Assembly: GCF_004087835.1 (NCBI RefSeq)
Contig: NZ_CP035119.1
Location: 2,953,362-3,017,361, forward strand
DNA: 64,000 bases
Origin: Halorussus pelagicus
Lineage (GTDB): Archaea > Halobacteriota > Halobacteria > Halobacteriales > Haladaptataceae
Direction: 5' to 3'
This document shows positions 24,981 through 34,344 of this stretch, in pieces. Within the stretch, counting starts at the first letter, position 1; each line of letters opens with the position of its first letter. The translations under genes and the position numbers were made by a program. The notes under the pieces are model-generated. The model worked only from the letters and a program-made list of their open reading frames with translations. It did not search any database and had not been told where the DNA came from.

Positions 24981-26195
24981 TCAGGCGAACGTTTTCGAGA
25001 TTTCTTCTTCTTCGTCCTCGGCGTCGATCTTCGCCTTGGCCTCCTCGAAGTCGTCCATCGTGATTTCGGTGCGGTCGTCGCGGATGGCGAACATCCCGGC
25101 CTCGGTGCAGACGGCCTTGATGTCCGCGCCCGAGGCGTCCTCGGCGTTCTTGGCCAACTTCTCGAAGTCCACGTCGTCGGCGACGTTCATGTCGCGGGTG
25201 TGGATGCGGAAAATCTTCTCGCGGCCTTCGAGGTTCGGCTTGGGCACTTCGATGAGGCGGTCGAATCGGCCGGGCCTGAGGATGGCGCGGTCGAGCATGT
25301 CGAAGCGGTTGGTCGCCGCAATGATGCGGATGTCGCCGCGGTCCTCGAAGCCGTCCATCTCGCTGAGTAGTTGCATCATCGTACGCTGGACCTCGGCGTC
25401 GCCCGAGGTCTTCGAGTCGGTCCGCTTGGCCGCGATGGCGTCAATCTCGTCGATGAAGAGGACGGCGGGTTCGTGCTGGCGGGCGACCTCGAAGAGGTCC
25501 CGGACCAGCTTCGCACCCTCGCCGATGAACTTGTGGACGAGTTCCGAGCCAGCCATCTTGATGAAGGTAGCGTCGGTCTGGTTGGCGACGGCCTTCGCCA
25601 GCATCGTCTTGCCCGTTCCGGGCGGGCCGTAGAGCAGGACGCCGCTCGGCGGTTCGATGCCGACCTCGCCGAACATCTCGGGGCGTTCGAGGGGCATCTC
25701 GACCGTCTCGCGGACCTCGTTCATCTGCTCTTCGAGTCCGCCGATGTCCTCGTAGGTCACGGAGGGGCTCTCCTCGACCTGCATGACTCGCGCCCGAACG
25801 TCGGTCTCGTTCTCCAGCGTCTTTACGATAGAGAGAGAGTTGTTGACGGCGACGCGGTCGTCGGGTTCGAGGTCCTCGCGCATCTCGTCGGTGACCTCGG
25901 TGACGGCCTCCTGGTTGTTGCCGTGCTGTTTGATAATGACGCCGTCGTCGGTGAGTTCCTGTACGGTGGCGACGAACAGCGGCGACTGCTTGAGCTTCTT
26001 GTTCTCGTGGGTCAGGCGTTCGAGCTTCTGCTGGTACTTGTTGTTCTCGGCGTTCGCATCCAGAAGCTTGTCTCGCATCTCCTCGTTCTGAGATTCCAGA
26101 ACCTCCAACCGCTCTTGAAGGGCCTCGATCTTGTCCTGCTGGGACGCGCTCTCCTCGTCGTAGGGGAGGTCTACGTCTTCCACAGTGTCGGTCAT
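24981..26195 (-). CDS. pan: proteasome-activating nucleotidase
   Basis: A 404-residue AAA ATPase. An N-terminal coiled coil (about 15-75) precedes an OB domain and the AAA module with Walker A GPPGTGKT, Walker [10 protein letters not shown] and the second-region-of-homology segment ending [11 protein letters not shown] hexamers unfold proteins and feed them to the 20S proteasome. The C-terminus ISKTFA lacks the classic HbYX motif, as in haloarchaeal PanA by recall. Start ATG 26195 is used; a GTG at 26198 gives one more Met. A proteasome beta gene lies at 50.7 kb of the same window. Confidence 0.95.
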   Translation of the reverse strand: MTDTVEDVDLPYDEESASQQDKIEALQERLEVLESQNEEMRDKLLDANAENNKYQQKLERLTHENKKLKQSPLFVATVQELTDDGVIIKQHGNNQEAVTEVTDEMREDLEPDDRVAVNNSLSIVKTLENETDVRARVMQVEESPSVTYEDIGGLEEQMNEVRETVEMPLERPEMFGEVGIEPPSGVLLYGPPGTGKTMLAKAVANQTDATFIKMAGSELVHKFIGEGAKLVRDLFEVARQHEPAVLFIDEIDAIAAKRTDSKTSGDAEVQRTMMQLLSEMDGFEDRGDIRIIAATNRFDMLDRAILRPGRFDRLIEVPKPNLEGREKIFRIHTRDMNVADDVDFEKLAKNAEDASGADIKAVCTEAGMFAIRDDRTEITMDDFEEAKAKIDAEDEEEEISKTFA

Positions 26196-26422
26196 CACAA
26201 CGGTCTAAGTCCCTCCCTCATAAGAGGCTTCGGGTCAGTGTGACGCATGTCATACAGTCGCACACTATTCGGAATTGAACTGCATCGAACTCCCGTTCGG
26301 CGTCGGAATTCGGGTCGCTCGCTCACCCTCTCACGCCGAACGCGTTCGACCGACAAAATGCTCATTAGTAATATATTCAAAGGGCAAATATTATTAAGCC
26401 GTATCCGAAAGGTGGTGATAGC

Positions 26423-26698
26423 ATGAGTGCATCAGAAACTGCGCGACCGAAAGAGAGCCAACTCACGGGGGAGAACGCCACCGAGTCAATACGGGACCTG
26501 CCGCCCAGCGCCAAGTTGGTCGCCAAGGTATTGGAGTACAACGACACCCTGACCCAGAGCCAGATCGCCGAGGAGTCGCTGCTCCCCGACCGGACCGTCC
26601 GCTACGCGCTGAACCGCCTCGACGACGAGGGAATCGTGGACTCGCGGTTCTCGTTCTCGGACGCGCGCAAGCGTCTCTACACGCTGAATCTCGACTGA
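26423..26698 (+). CDS. small winged-helix DNA-binding protein
   Basis: A 91-residue cytoplasmic protein. After a polar start, residues 25-90 form a winged helix of MarR/TrmB type: LPPSAKLVAKVLEYNDTLTQ, SQIAEESLLPDRTVRYALNRL (recognition helix), and the wing VDSRFSFSDARKRLYTL. Haloarchaea contain a widespread small family of this exact shape, likely transcription regulators. A GGTGGTGA run precedes the ATG and could act as ribosome binding site. It is divergent from pan, with 227 AT-moderate bases between. Confidence 0.85.
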   Translation: MSASETARPKESQLTGENATESIRDLPPSAKLVAKVLEYNDTLTQSQIAEESLLPDRTVRYALNRLDDEGIVDSRFSFSDARKRLYTLNLD

Positions 26699-26818
26699 CT
26701 CGCTGCGTCGTCGTCCCATAGCTCTTCGGGTGGGCACGGCGCGACCGCGCGAGCAATCTTCTTTCGTTCTCCGCTCGGTATCCACACGCATTTGGCCACC
26801 CGTTTCGTAGCCAAAGGC

Positions 26819-27076
26819 ATGGACGCCGACGACGTGACCGAACTCATCGAATCGAATCTCGAAGACGCCGAGGCGACCGTCAGCCACCCGCGCGGGGTTG
26901 ACGACGAGGACCACCTCGCGGCCACCGTCGTCTCGCCAGCGTTCGAGGGCGAATCGCTGGTCGCCCAACACGAACTAGTCTACGACGCGCTGGGCGACCA
27001 CATGACCGACGATATCCACGCGCTCGAACTCAAGACTTACACCCCCGAGGAGTACGCCGAAAAAAGCGACAAGTAG
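26819..27076 (+). CDS. BolA-family protein
   Basis: An 85-residue protein starting at ATG 26819 (a TTG at 26792 would add nine residues). It has the BolA-like alpha/beta layout: MDADDVTELIESNLEDAEATV, HLAATVVSPAFEGESLVAQHELVYDAL in shortened form (AATVVSPAFEG, HELVYDAL), with the conserved His and the terminal helix. BolA proteins pair with monothiol glutaredoxins in Fe-S cluster handling. No glutaredoxin neighbour is present in the window. Confidence 0.85.
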   Translation: MDADDVTELIESNLEDAEATVSHPRGVDDEDHLAATVVSPAFEGESLVAQHELVYDALGDHMTDDIHALELKTYTPEEYAEKSDK

Positions 27077-27086
27077 CCGCGGTCCG

Positions 27087-27704
27087 CTAGTCCGGACACG
27101 CACATTCGGTGTCGTACACTTTGCAGTTCCGACAGTTCACGTCGCAGTTGTAGTTTTTGAGCGTCGAGTAGTTGTCAGCACACGAACTCCCGCACGTCTG
27201 GTATCTACAGCCGGTTGGCGTGACGCCGGACTCGTCTACCAGCAGTCGGTCGCCGCCGGACTTCGGTTCGACCAGCGCGTACGCCGTCTCGCGCTCGGGT
27301 TGGACGAACAGCGCGAGTTCGTGGGTCGAACTGCTCGCCGAAACCGTGGCGAGCGCGGTGGTCGTTCCCTCCTCGCGGATGGCCGTCACGCCCGCCAGCG
27401 AGTCGGCGGCGGTCGGTTCGAGACCAGTCACCTCCGAGTCGAGTCCAACGTCGAGCGCCCGGAACTCGAAGTCCTCGGGGACGAACCCCTCGTCCACGAG
27501 CGTCTCCCGGAGGTCCCTGCCGTGGCGCTCGAACGCCGACCGCAGGGCGCGTTCGTCGTGGTACTCCCCGACGAGTCGGGCCTTCTCCCGCGCCGTCGCC
27601 GCGGCACCGCCGGTGGTCGAGACCAGTCCGGCACCCACGGCGGCGGTGGTACCGATTCGCTTCAGCATCGTTCGACGGTCGATTGGTATGCTTTTTCGTG
27701 GCAT
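27087..27704 (-). CDS. Tat-exported precursor with 8-Cys C-terminal peptide
   Basis: A 205-residue preproprotein. The Tat motif is DRRTMLKRIG (9-18), followed by an Ala/Gly helix ending near residue 38. A cysteine-free acidic pro-region spans 40-165. Eight cysteines then lie in the last 40 residues (166, 171, 175, 187, 191, 194, 201 and 203), ending CACPD. Same overall plan as the 12-Cys precursor at 15 kb but with a different spacing and no flanking repeats. It may release a small disulfide-rich peptide, or bind metal; which is not clear. Upstream sequence is AT-rich. It is convergent with the BolA gene. Confidence 0.7.
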   Translation of the reverse strand: MPRKSIPIDRRTMLKRIGTTAAVGAGLVSTTGGAAATAREKARLVGEYHDERALRSAFERHGRDLRETLVDEGFVPEDFEFRALDVGLDSEVTGLEPTAADSLAGVTAIREEGTTTALATVSASSSTHELALFVQPERETAYALVEPKSGGDRLLVDESGVTPTGCRYQTCGSSCADNYSTLKNYNCDVNCRNCKVYDTECACPD

Positions 27705-27860
27705 ACGCCATAGTACAATACCTTTTGAAATAAAAATTTAATCTAGCTAACTTGATATGGGTCGCGGCCGAGCGCGGATATTCGACTCGTCGGGCGTCGT
27801 CTCCGGTCCTCGGCCACGAGAAAGAACGGCGTCGGTGGGTTCGGTCGAGCGCGCGGCGGC

Positions 27861-29285
27861 TTATCGAGCGCGCTTGATGAGTCGGCGGAGGTCGAGGTGG
27901 CCTGCGCCGTGGTACGTCTCGCCCTCCGGGGCGTCTCGTGCGGTCTCCCGAATCAGGGTCTCGACTTCCTCGACACTGGCGTCCGGGCGGAGCGAGCGCA
28001 CGAGCGCGACCGCACCGGCGACCTGCGGGGCCGCCATCGAGGTGCCAGCCTTCCAGCCGTAGTCCGGGACGGTTTCGCCGTCCTCGTTCGTCTCGTAGAC
28101 GGTGGAAAGGACGAGGTCGTAGTACCAGCCCTCGACCTCGTCGATGGCTTCGGGGTCGTAGTTCCCGCCAGCGGCGCTCACATCGACCGCTTCGCCGTAG
28201 TTGGTGTAGTTCGCGGGGTAGGCCGTCGGCTTGTCGAGTTTCTTCAGCGCCTTGTCCTCGCGGCTCGGTTTCTTGTCGTCCCAGAGGTAGCCGATGGGAC
28301 CGGTCGCGGCGACGCCGAAGACGCCCTCGACTTCGGTCGGGAGGCTGAGGACGCCCTCTTGGTCCATGTCCAGCGCGTCGTTGCCCGAGGAGTTGACGAC
28401 GACCATGTCTTGAGACCGCGCGTACGAGACGGCGCGCTCGTACATCTCCTTGACGTCGAGCAGGAACGGGTACTCGTCGGGGTAGACGTACGGGAGCGGG
28501 TAGCCGAGGCTGAGGTTCGCGGCGTCACAGCCCTTGCTCGCGGCGTCCACGACGGCGGCGATGGTGTCGCCGCTCGCGCCCTGCACGCCGGAGAAGACGC
28601 GATGGGAGAGGATTTCCGTATCGGGCGCGGTGCCGAGGATGCCCTCGCCGTCGGCGTTGTTCCCAGCGACGATGCCCGCGACGTGGGTCCCGTGGTTGCC
28701 AGCGCCGTTCGGACGGAAGTCGTAGGGGTCGGTAGTGAAGTTCTCCGACAGTTCCTCGTTGACGACGCCCGCGAGGTCCGGGTGGTCGTAGACGCCGCTG
28801 TCGATGACGGCGACGCGAGTCCCCTCGCCGGTCGCCGTGTCCTGAACCGTCCGGCCGTTGCCGGGATTCTCGGTCAGGTCGCCGACGCGCTGGGCGCGCT
28901 TGTCCCACTGGAGTTCCGTGTTGGTGGGTTCGCCGCTGTCCCATGCGGGACCCTTGCTTCCGCGGCCCTTGCCGGAGTGTTCCTTGGCGGGACCGCCCTC
29001 GGGCGTCGCGTCGTGCTGGTACACCGCGAGGTCGGCGACTGTGGAGGCCGAACCGGGTACCGCGCCGGGGTCGCCTCGCGCCGCGAGTACGTCGATCTCC
29101 GAGATGTCGTGGATAATCTCCACGTCGTCGGGGACCTCACTGCGCGACACCTCGCGCAGGTCAACGAGGAATCGTCGGTCCGGTCCGCTACTGCCGTCCG
29201 CGCTCGCCGACCCCGTTAGAAGTGCCGCACTGCCGACTGCCCCGCCAGCAGCCTTGAGAAACGTTCGTCTGCTATGGTCTGACAT
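27861..29285 (-). CDS. subtilisin-like serine protease, Tat-exported
   Basis: A 474-residue S8 peptidase. Tat motif SRRTFLKAAG (5-14). The catalytic triad is Asp162 (VAVIDSGVYDHPD), His198 (NHGTHVAG) and Ser416 (GTSMAAP), with the oxyanion Asn302 (NSSGND). Residues 35-100 are a short propeptide, and a hydrophilic insert of about 50 residues lies before the Asp. No C-terminal extension follows the core. Haloarchaea secrete such halolysins folded through Tat to degrade extracellular protein. It is unlinked to the tandem subtilases at 61-64 kb. Confidence 0.92.
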   Translation of the reverse strand: MSDHSRRTFLKAAGGAVGSAALLTGSASADGSSGPDRRFLVDLREVSRSEVPDDVEIIHDISEIDVLAARGDPGAVPGSASTVADLAVYQHDATPEGGPAKEHSGKGRGSKGPAWDSGEPTNTELQWDKRAQRVGDLTENPGNGRTVQDTATGEGTRVAVIDSGVYDHPDLAGVVNEELSENFTTDPYDFRPNGAGNHGTHVAGIVAGNNADGEGILGTAPDTEILSHRVFSGVQGASGDTIAAVVDAASKGCDAANLSLGYPLPYVYPDEYPFLLDVKEMYERAVSYARSQDMVVVNSSGNDALDMDQEGVLSLPTEVEGVFGVAATGPIGYLWDDKKPSREDKALKKLDKPTAYPANYTNYGEAVDVSAAGGNYDPEAIDEVEGWYYDLVLSTVYETNEDGETVPDYGWKAGTSMAAPQVAGAVALVRSLRPDASVEEVETLIRETARDAPEGETYHGAGHLDLRRLIKRAR

Positions 29286-29417
29286 TCCACTGTAACAGTT
29301 GTCACACGACCACTTAATATTTTATATAAATGCGTCTAAATCGAACGGAGATTCTATGGACAGACAACACGTTTGGCGTCGCTCATCGTCGCAAAAAGCG
29401 GAGAAACGCGGGAGCAG

Positions 29418-30317
29418 TCAGAAGTTCGGTTGTGCGACTTCCGTCCGGTTGAGTTCGCGGTTGTGCAACGCTTCGCCCGTGTCGCGGTCGAAGATGTGGA
29501 CTGCCTCCTCGGGGACGTTGGCGACCACCGACTGGCCGCTGTCTACGTTCCGCAGGCCCGAGACGGTGGCGACGAACGTCTCGGTCTCCTCGTCGGACTC
29601 CGCCGTCGCGCTCTCGAAGGTGAGATAGACGTTGTTCTCGTCGCCCATCGGTTCGACCACATCGACGTGCGTCCGGAAGTCGTGGCGGCCGTCGCCCTCG
29701 GCGACGAGTTCGATGTCCTCGGGACGGATGCCGAGGACGAGTCGGTCGTGACCCTCCACGTCGGCGAACACGTCGGCCGAGAGCGGATACTCGAACTCGT
29801 CGGCTACGAGGTAGTCGCCGTCCAGCGTCACGTCGAAGAAGTTCATCGATGGTTCGCCGATGAACCCCGCGACGAAGACGTTGGCCGGTTCGTGGTAACA
29901 CTCCAACGGCGTCCCGATTTGCTGGAGTTCGCCGTCGTTCAGGATGGCGATGCGGTCGCCCATCGTCATCGCCTCGGTCTGGTCGTGGGTGACGTACACC
30001 GTCGTCACGTCGAGGTCTTCCTGCAACCGCTGTAGCTCCGTCCGCATCTGCGAGCGGAGTTTCGCGTCCAGATTGCTCAGCGGTTCGTCCATCAGGAACA
30101 CCTCCGGGTCCCGGACGATGGCCCGGCCCAAGGCGACGCGCTGTTGCTGGCCGCCCGAGAGTTCGCCGGGCTTGCGGTCTAGCAGGTCCCCGATGCCCAT
30201 CATCGCGGCGGTCTCCTCGACCTGCGCGGCGATTTCGTCGTCGGGCATGTCGGTCGATTCCTCCAGTCCGAAGCTCATGTTTTCCCGCACCGTCATGTGG
30301 GGGTAGAGCGCGTACGA
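29418..30317 (-). pseudogene. sugar ABC transporter ATPase lacking its N-terminus
   Basis: MalK/UgpC-type ATPase homology is intact from SYALYPHMTVRENM to the C-terminus: signature LSGGQQQRVALGRA, Walker B VFLMDEPLSNLDA, H-loop YVTHDQTEAM and a C-terminal TOBE-like regulatory domain. Homology begins at base 30317, where the codons run SYALYPH and then change abruptly to K, K, N, S and a stop in AT-rich DNA. About 85-90 N-terminal residues with the Walker A motif are missing, so the product from the first Met (30296) cannot hydrolyse ATP. No permease or binding protein is nearby. A clear truncation at an insertion/deletion junction. Confidence 0.85.
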
Positions 30318-30526
30318 TTTCTTGTTTGATAATTAGAAAAACATATGATTATAAATAATTATTTCACTTATAAATTAGAATATTATTTATTTTAATTTAG
30401 TATATAATTTAAATAAGTTATTTATATAATTTATAGATGATGTAATTAATTCTTTAATCCTATACTATAATAATTATTGATTATACAAAGGCATGTAAGA
30501 AAATCACGGGAAAATATCTCTTATTC
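30318..30526. other. extremely AT-rich intergenic segment at the ABC junction
   Basis: About 200 bases of almost pure A/T (runs such as ATTATTTATTTTAATTTAG) begin directly at the cut end of the ABC ATPase. No gene is visible. Composition is very unlike the GC-rich chromosome and marks the left edge of foreign DNA; it may hold the terminator of the next gene. Confidence 0.8.
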
Positions 30527-31540
30527 TTAGTCCTTCACTTCGGACGCAAGCTTTGCTTCTTTGCCAGCTAAACTTGCCGACTCGTTTCTCCCCGGCAGAT
30601 CAAGCTTCCAGCGTAGTGCCGTCTCATCATTTGCCCCATAGGAACCGACACTGTCGCTGAACAAGGCTTCTTGAGTAAGACCAACCCTGTGGACATCACC
30701 GTCATTAGGTACTTTGATTTCAACTTTGCCGTGTTGCCACTGAAGAGGAACTACAATATTTCCGCCGTTGCAGAAGTCCCACTTGAATCCACTAGGGTTC
30801 CCCGTGATTGTATTTTCACCACAGAAATTCGGATCGTCGTAAAGTTTGAACAACAGTTTTGCAAGTGTAAGAGCGTTACCTACGCTGCTAACGGTCGCTT
30901 TCATCGCTTCAAATGCCAACTGTCCTATGAACCCGGCAAAGTCGTAACCTTTGTTACTGTTGTTGTAAACAGTGTCTACAACTTCTCCTTTGTAGGTTTC
31001 AATTGAATCACCACTTTGTTTGATTACTTCTTCCCAAGTAGGGTCCGTATTGTTAGTAACATACCCAGGGTATGTACTATCGATATTCATATTTTCGGTA
31101 CCACCCTTCACATTGTCAATTAGGAATCTGGACCCTTCCTGAGCGTGATGGCCATAGTCTTTCGTTACCTCACAATAGCTACAATTTTTCTGTCCGCCGT
31201 AAGTATGGCTGGAAAGCGCGAACCCAAAGTGATGGGAAATCAGACTCCCTTCGTCATCATATCCCTGATATTTTAGGTTGAAGCTGAGGTCCTTAACCTG
31301 ATGACCGCGACTCACAGTATCCCGAGTTGCTAGAATCCCGTAGTCATCTGACCAGGGTGATCCGTTATGATGTGCACTGGCTATCGTGGAAGAACTACTA
31401 AATCCACCGATAATCGCCCCGATGCCGATGCTTGTAGACCCTATTTTGCTGAGAATATCTCGGCGGGTTGCATCGGTAGAGCCTTGTTCGTTTAACTGGC
31501 TAGCTCTCGTGCTAGATTCACTGCTTTGTTCTTCTTTCAT
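30527..31540 (-). CDS. AT-rich Tat-exported hypothetical protein
   Basis: A 337-residue protein with a Tat motif (TRRDILSKIG, 25-34), a Gly/Ser helix and a predicted mature domain of about 285 residues. It has few cysteines: a CxxC (KNCSYCEV, about 117) and two later ones (FCGE, DFCNG). No known enzyme motif is seen. Codon use is AT-rich compared with neighbours, in line with horizontal transfer. It lies between the truncated ABC ATPase and fumC. Probably an extracellular or surface protein; function unknown. Confidence 0.7.
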   Translation of the reverse strand: MKEEQSSESSTRASQLNEQGSTDATRRDILSKIGSTSIGIGAIIGGFSSSSTIASAHHNGSPWSDDYGILATRDTVSRGHQVKDLSFNLKYQGYDDEGSLISHHFGFALSSHTYGGQKNCSYCEVTKDYGHHAQEGSRFLIDNVKGGTENMNIDSTYPGYVTNNTDPTWEEVIKQSGDSIETYKGEVVDTVYNNSNKGYDFAGFIGQLAFEAMKATVSSVGNALTLAKLLFKLYDDPNFCGENTITGNPSGFKWDFCNGGNIVVPLQWQHGKVEIKVPNDGDVHRVGLTQEALFSDSVGSYGANDETALRWKLDLPGRNESASLAGKEAKLASEVKD

Positions 31541-31697
31541 TGTTCGCAGTTCTTAATTCTCTAATTTATACAAATATATTGTTAGCTATTTTGACTATAA
31601 TTGAATTCTTCGGTATAAGATGATAATATCATTGAGGGATGTTTTGGCAGAATATTGCTTCGGTAGATTTTACCACTGGGCCGACCTCGTCAAGAGC

Positions 31698-33107
31698 ATG
31701 ACCGAGGACTACCGTATCGAGGAGGACAGTCTCGGAGAGATGCAGGTCCCGACCGACGCCTATTGGGGCGCACAGACCCAGCGCGCACTCGCTAACTTCC
31801 CCGTCTCGGGCATCACCTTCGGGCGGCGGTTCGTCCGGGCGCTCGGCGTCGTGAAGAAAGCCGCCGCGCGGGCCAACCGCGACCTCGAACTGGTCCCCGA
31901 GGACAAGGCCGACGCCATCGTCGAGGCCGCCGACGAGGTCATCGAGGGCCGCCACGACGACCAGTTCCCCGTGGACGTGTTCCAGACCGGGTCGGGCACC
32001 TCCACGAACATGAACGCCAACGAGGTCATCGCCAACCGCGCGACCGAAATCTACGGCGGCGAAGTCGGGACGCGGGAGATTCACCCCAACGACCACGTCA
32101 ACTTCGGCCAATCCTCCAACGACGTGATTCCGACGGCGATGCACGTCGCGTCGCTCGAAGCCGTCGAGAAGGACCTCCTGCCCGCGCTCGACTCGCTCCG
32201 CGAGGCGCTGGAAGCCAAAGAAGAGGAGTTCGACGGCGTCGTCAAGACCGGCCGAACCCACCTACAGGACGCCACGCCGGTCCGCCTCGGACAGGAGTTC
32301 GGCGGCTACCGGACGCAGGTCGAGAAGGGTCTGGCGCGACTCGACGGGATTCGTGACCACCTCTCGGAACTCGCGCTCGGCGGCACCGCGGTCGGCACGG
32401 GCCTGAACACCCACCCCGACTTCCCCGAGAAGGCCGCCGAGTACATCACCGAGGAGACCGGCGTCGAGTTCCGCGAGGCCGACAATCACTTCGAGGCCCA
32501 AGCCGCCCACGACGCGATGTCTGAGGCCCACGGCGCGCTCCGGACCATCGCGGGGTCGCTCAACAAAATCGCCAACGACCTGCGCCTGCTGGCCTCCGGC
32601 CCGCGGAACGGACTCGGCGAACTCGAACAACCGGAGAACCAGCCCGGTAGCTCCATCATGCCCGGCAAAATCAATCCGGTCGTCGCCGAGGCCGTCAATC
32701 AGGTCCACAAGCAGGTCGTCGGCAACGACGCCGCCGTGAGCGCGGGCGCGGCCGAGGGCCAAATCGACCTCAACCTCTACAAGCCGGTGCTGGCGCACAA
32801 CTTCCTCCAGTCCGCCGAGATGCTGGCCAACGCCAGCGAGGTGTTCGGCGAGAAGTTCGTCCGGAAACTCGAAGCCAACGAGACCCACTGCGAGGAACAG
32901 GTCGAACAGAGCATGGCGCTCGCCACGGCGCTCAATCCCCACATCGGCTACGACAAGGCCAGCGACGCCGCCAAGACCGCCCTGAAAGAGGGCAAGACGG
33001 TCAAGGAAGTCGTCGTCGAGAAGGGCTACCTCAGCGAGGAGGAGGCCGAGGAGGTCATCGACCCCGAGAAGATGACCCACCGCGGGATTCTGGGAAGCGA
33101 CGACTAA
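31698..33107 (+). CDS. fumC: fumarate hydratase class II
   Basis: A 469-residue TCA-cycle enzyme interconverting fumarate and L-malate. Start ATG 31698 gives MTEDYRIEEDSLGEM; an upstream AT-rich extension of 26 codons is rejected. Class II landmarks are QTGSGTSTNMNANEV (near 99), HPNDHVNFGQSSND (near 131), TGRTHLQDATP and the signature GSSIMPGKINP (about 317-327). Codon use is normal GC-rich haloarchaeal. It is an ordinary core gene lying between two AT-rich islands. A possible TATA (GATTTTA) is about 30 bases upstream. Confidence 0.95.
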   Translation: MTEDYRIEEDSLGEMQVPTDAYWGAQTQRALANFPVSGITFGRRFVRALGVVKKAAARANRDLELVPEDKADAIVEAADEVIEGRHDDQFPVDVFQTGSGTSTNMNANEVIANRATEIYGGEVGTREIHPNDHVNFGQSSNDVIPTAMHVASLEAVEKDLLPALDSLREALEAKEEEFDGVVKTGRTHLQDATPVRLGQEFGGYRTQVEKGLARLDGIRDHLSELALGGTAVGTGLNTHPDFPEKAAEYITEETGVEFREADNHFEAQAAHDAMSEAHGALRTIAGSLNKIANDLRLLASGPRNGLGELEQPENQPGSSIMPGKINPVVAEAVNQVHKQVVGNDAAVSAGAAEGQIDLNLYKPVLAHNFLQSAEMLANASEVFGEKFVRKLEANETHCEEQVEQSMALATALNPHIGYDKASDAAKTALKEGKTVKEVVVEKGYLSEEEAEEVIDPEKMTHRGILGSDD

Positions 33108-33399
33108 ACAGACTGGATTTCCGTTTTGGCTCCCCCCCTCTGATTTCTAGTGACGGCTACTATCCCGCTTTCTCCGTTTCGGGCCGGATTGAGCTATCTA
33201 CTGCCTTGAGGGATGGGAAACTACATCACATCGTAATCGTCCTCGCCCCCAATCGCGGGCGGTCCTCGGCCACTGTCAGAGTCTACCCTGACGGGCCCGT
33301 TTGCTTCCCTCAGGATGACCCAGCATGAACTAATGCGTCTGTTAATAAATGACTGACTTTAGATGGCGAGAGTAAATATATAATTTAATAAATTAATTA
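33108..33399. other. gene-free spacer with possible transposase-tail remnant
   Basis: No complete gene. On the minus strand a short open frame (33221 to about 33338) ends in EANGPVRVDSDSGRGPPAIG and then a brief acidic tail, which looks like the tail of a lost GC-rich gene, perhaps an IS-type protein; the identity is a guess. From about 33330 the composition turns AT-rich, marking the second island. Confidence 0.4.
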
Positions 33400-34230
33400 C
33401 TATCTGCAGTTATCTATAGAATCATTCTTCGATAATCGAAGGAAATCCCCACTATCGTTAGTGTCCTTCGTCCATTCTTCAGAATTATCGGCTACCTGAA
33501 CGGTAACGCCGCCTGGGTAACCCGTACCGACACCGCTAATTGTTACGTTACTCCAAGTGTGGGAGTACGAAGCACTAATTGTTTTCTCGCTTGGACTATC
33601 TCCAGTCCAATCGAGATGTACTCCAGCAGTGAACTTGCGAGTATTATCTTGGCTGGCGTAGATAGTTTTCCAATCCTCGACCACCCAGGCGGGACCCATA
33701 CTTGAGGAACCCTGATCGTAGTAAATCCAATCTGGATCACTACTGTAGAGGTCATCAGTATTGTTGGTTTCGTAGTCCCAACTCCCACTTCGCCAACCTA
33801 TCCCAGCGTAGTCCTTAGGACTGTATCCCGTTTCACTGAAGTCGGGATCGTATTCCCAAGTCAGTTCGGCAGTGAACGTTCCATCAGGATATCCGGTACT
33901 GGTACAGTCATTGTACAATGAAAACCAAAGGGACGTTTCTTCTGTTTCCACTACCTGTGTGGATGCCCCAGAGTCGACTTTCTCTACCTCTAACAATGCT
34001 GAACTTTTTGCCGTTCCAACACCACGGTTCCGAAGGAATTTATGCTGTTTCTCAACACTATCTGTATCCTTAAGGATTTGATGTGATTGTTCAATAGTCT
34101 CCCGATAGCTACGCTCACTACGTGCGCTAACTGTTGGAACTCCTATCGCTGCAAGAGTAAGTCCTCCACCAATTGATTTCAGAGTCGTACGTCGATTCAA
34201 CTTGCCAGAGCAGTTTTTCTCTTCTGACAT
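33400..34230 (-). CDS. AT-rich Tat-exported hypothetical protein
   Basis: A 276-residue protein with a Tat motif (NRRTTLKSIG, 12-21) and a Gly/Ala helix. The mature part starts with a helical stretch (SYRETIEQSHQILKDTD) and continues beta-rich with many Ser, Thr, Trp and Tyr (for example GIGWRSGSWDYETNN). Two cysteines only. No domain is recognised; it resembles other haloarchaeal surface hypotheticals. AT-rich codon use sets it apart from fumC and points to transfer. Divergent from the propeller gene at 34345. Confidence 0.7.
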   Translation of the reverse strand: MSEEKNCSGKLNRRTTLKSIGGGLTLAAIGVPTVSARSERSYRETIEQSHQILKDTDSVEKQHKFLRNRGVGTAKSSALLEVEKVDSGASTQVVETEETSLWFSLYNDCTSTGYPDGTFTAELTWEYDPDFSETGYSPKDYAGIGWRSGSWDYETNNTDDLYSSDPDWIYYDQGSSSMGPAWVVEDWKTIYASQDNTRKFTAGVHLDWTGDSPSEKTISASYSHTWSNVTISGVGTGYPGGVTVQVADNSEEWTKDTNDSGDFLRLSKNDSIDNCR

Positions 34231-34344
34231 CAGAAAATTATTAATTCTAACACATTATAAGACTTTCTATTTTATAGAAAAATTGAACTATTAACAATCA
34301 ATTGGCCCGGAAAGATATTTACGCTATAGAGCGAACGGATCTAT

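Noticed and set aside
29373..30035. Plus-strand frame across the truncated ABC ATPase
   Set aside because: Val/Asp-rich antisense translation without motifs; the minus strand has ABC signature, Walker B and H-loop.
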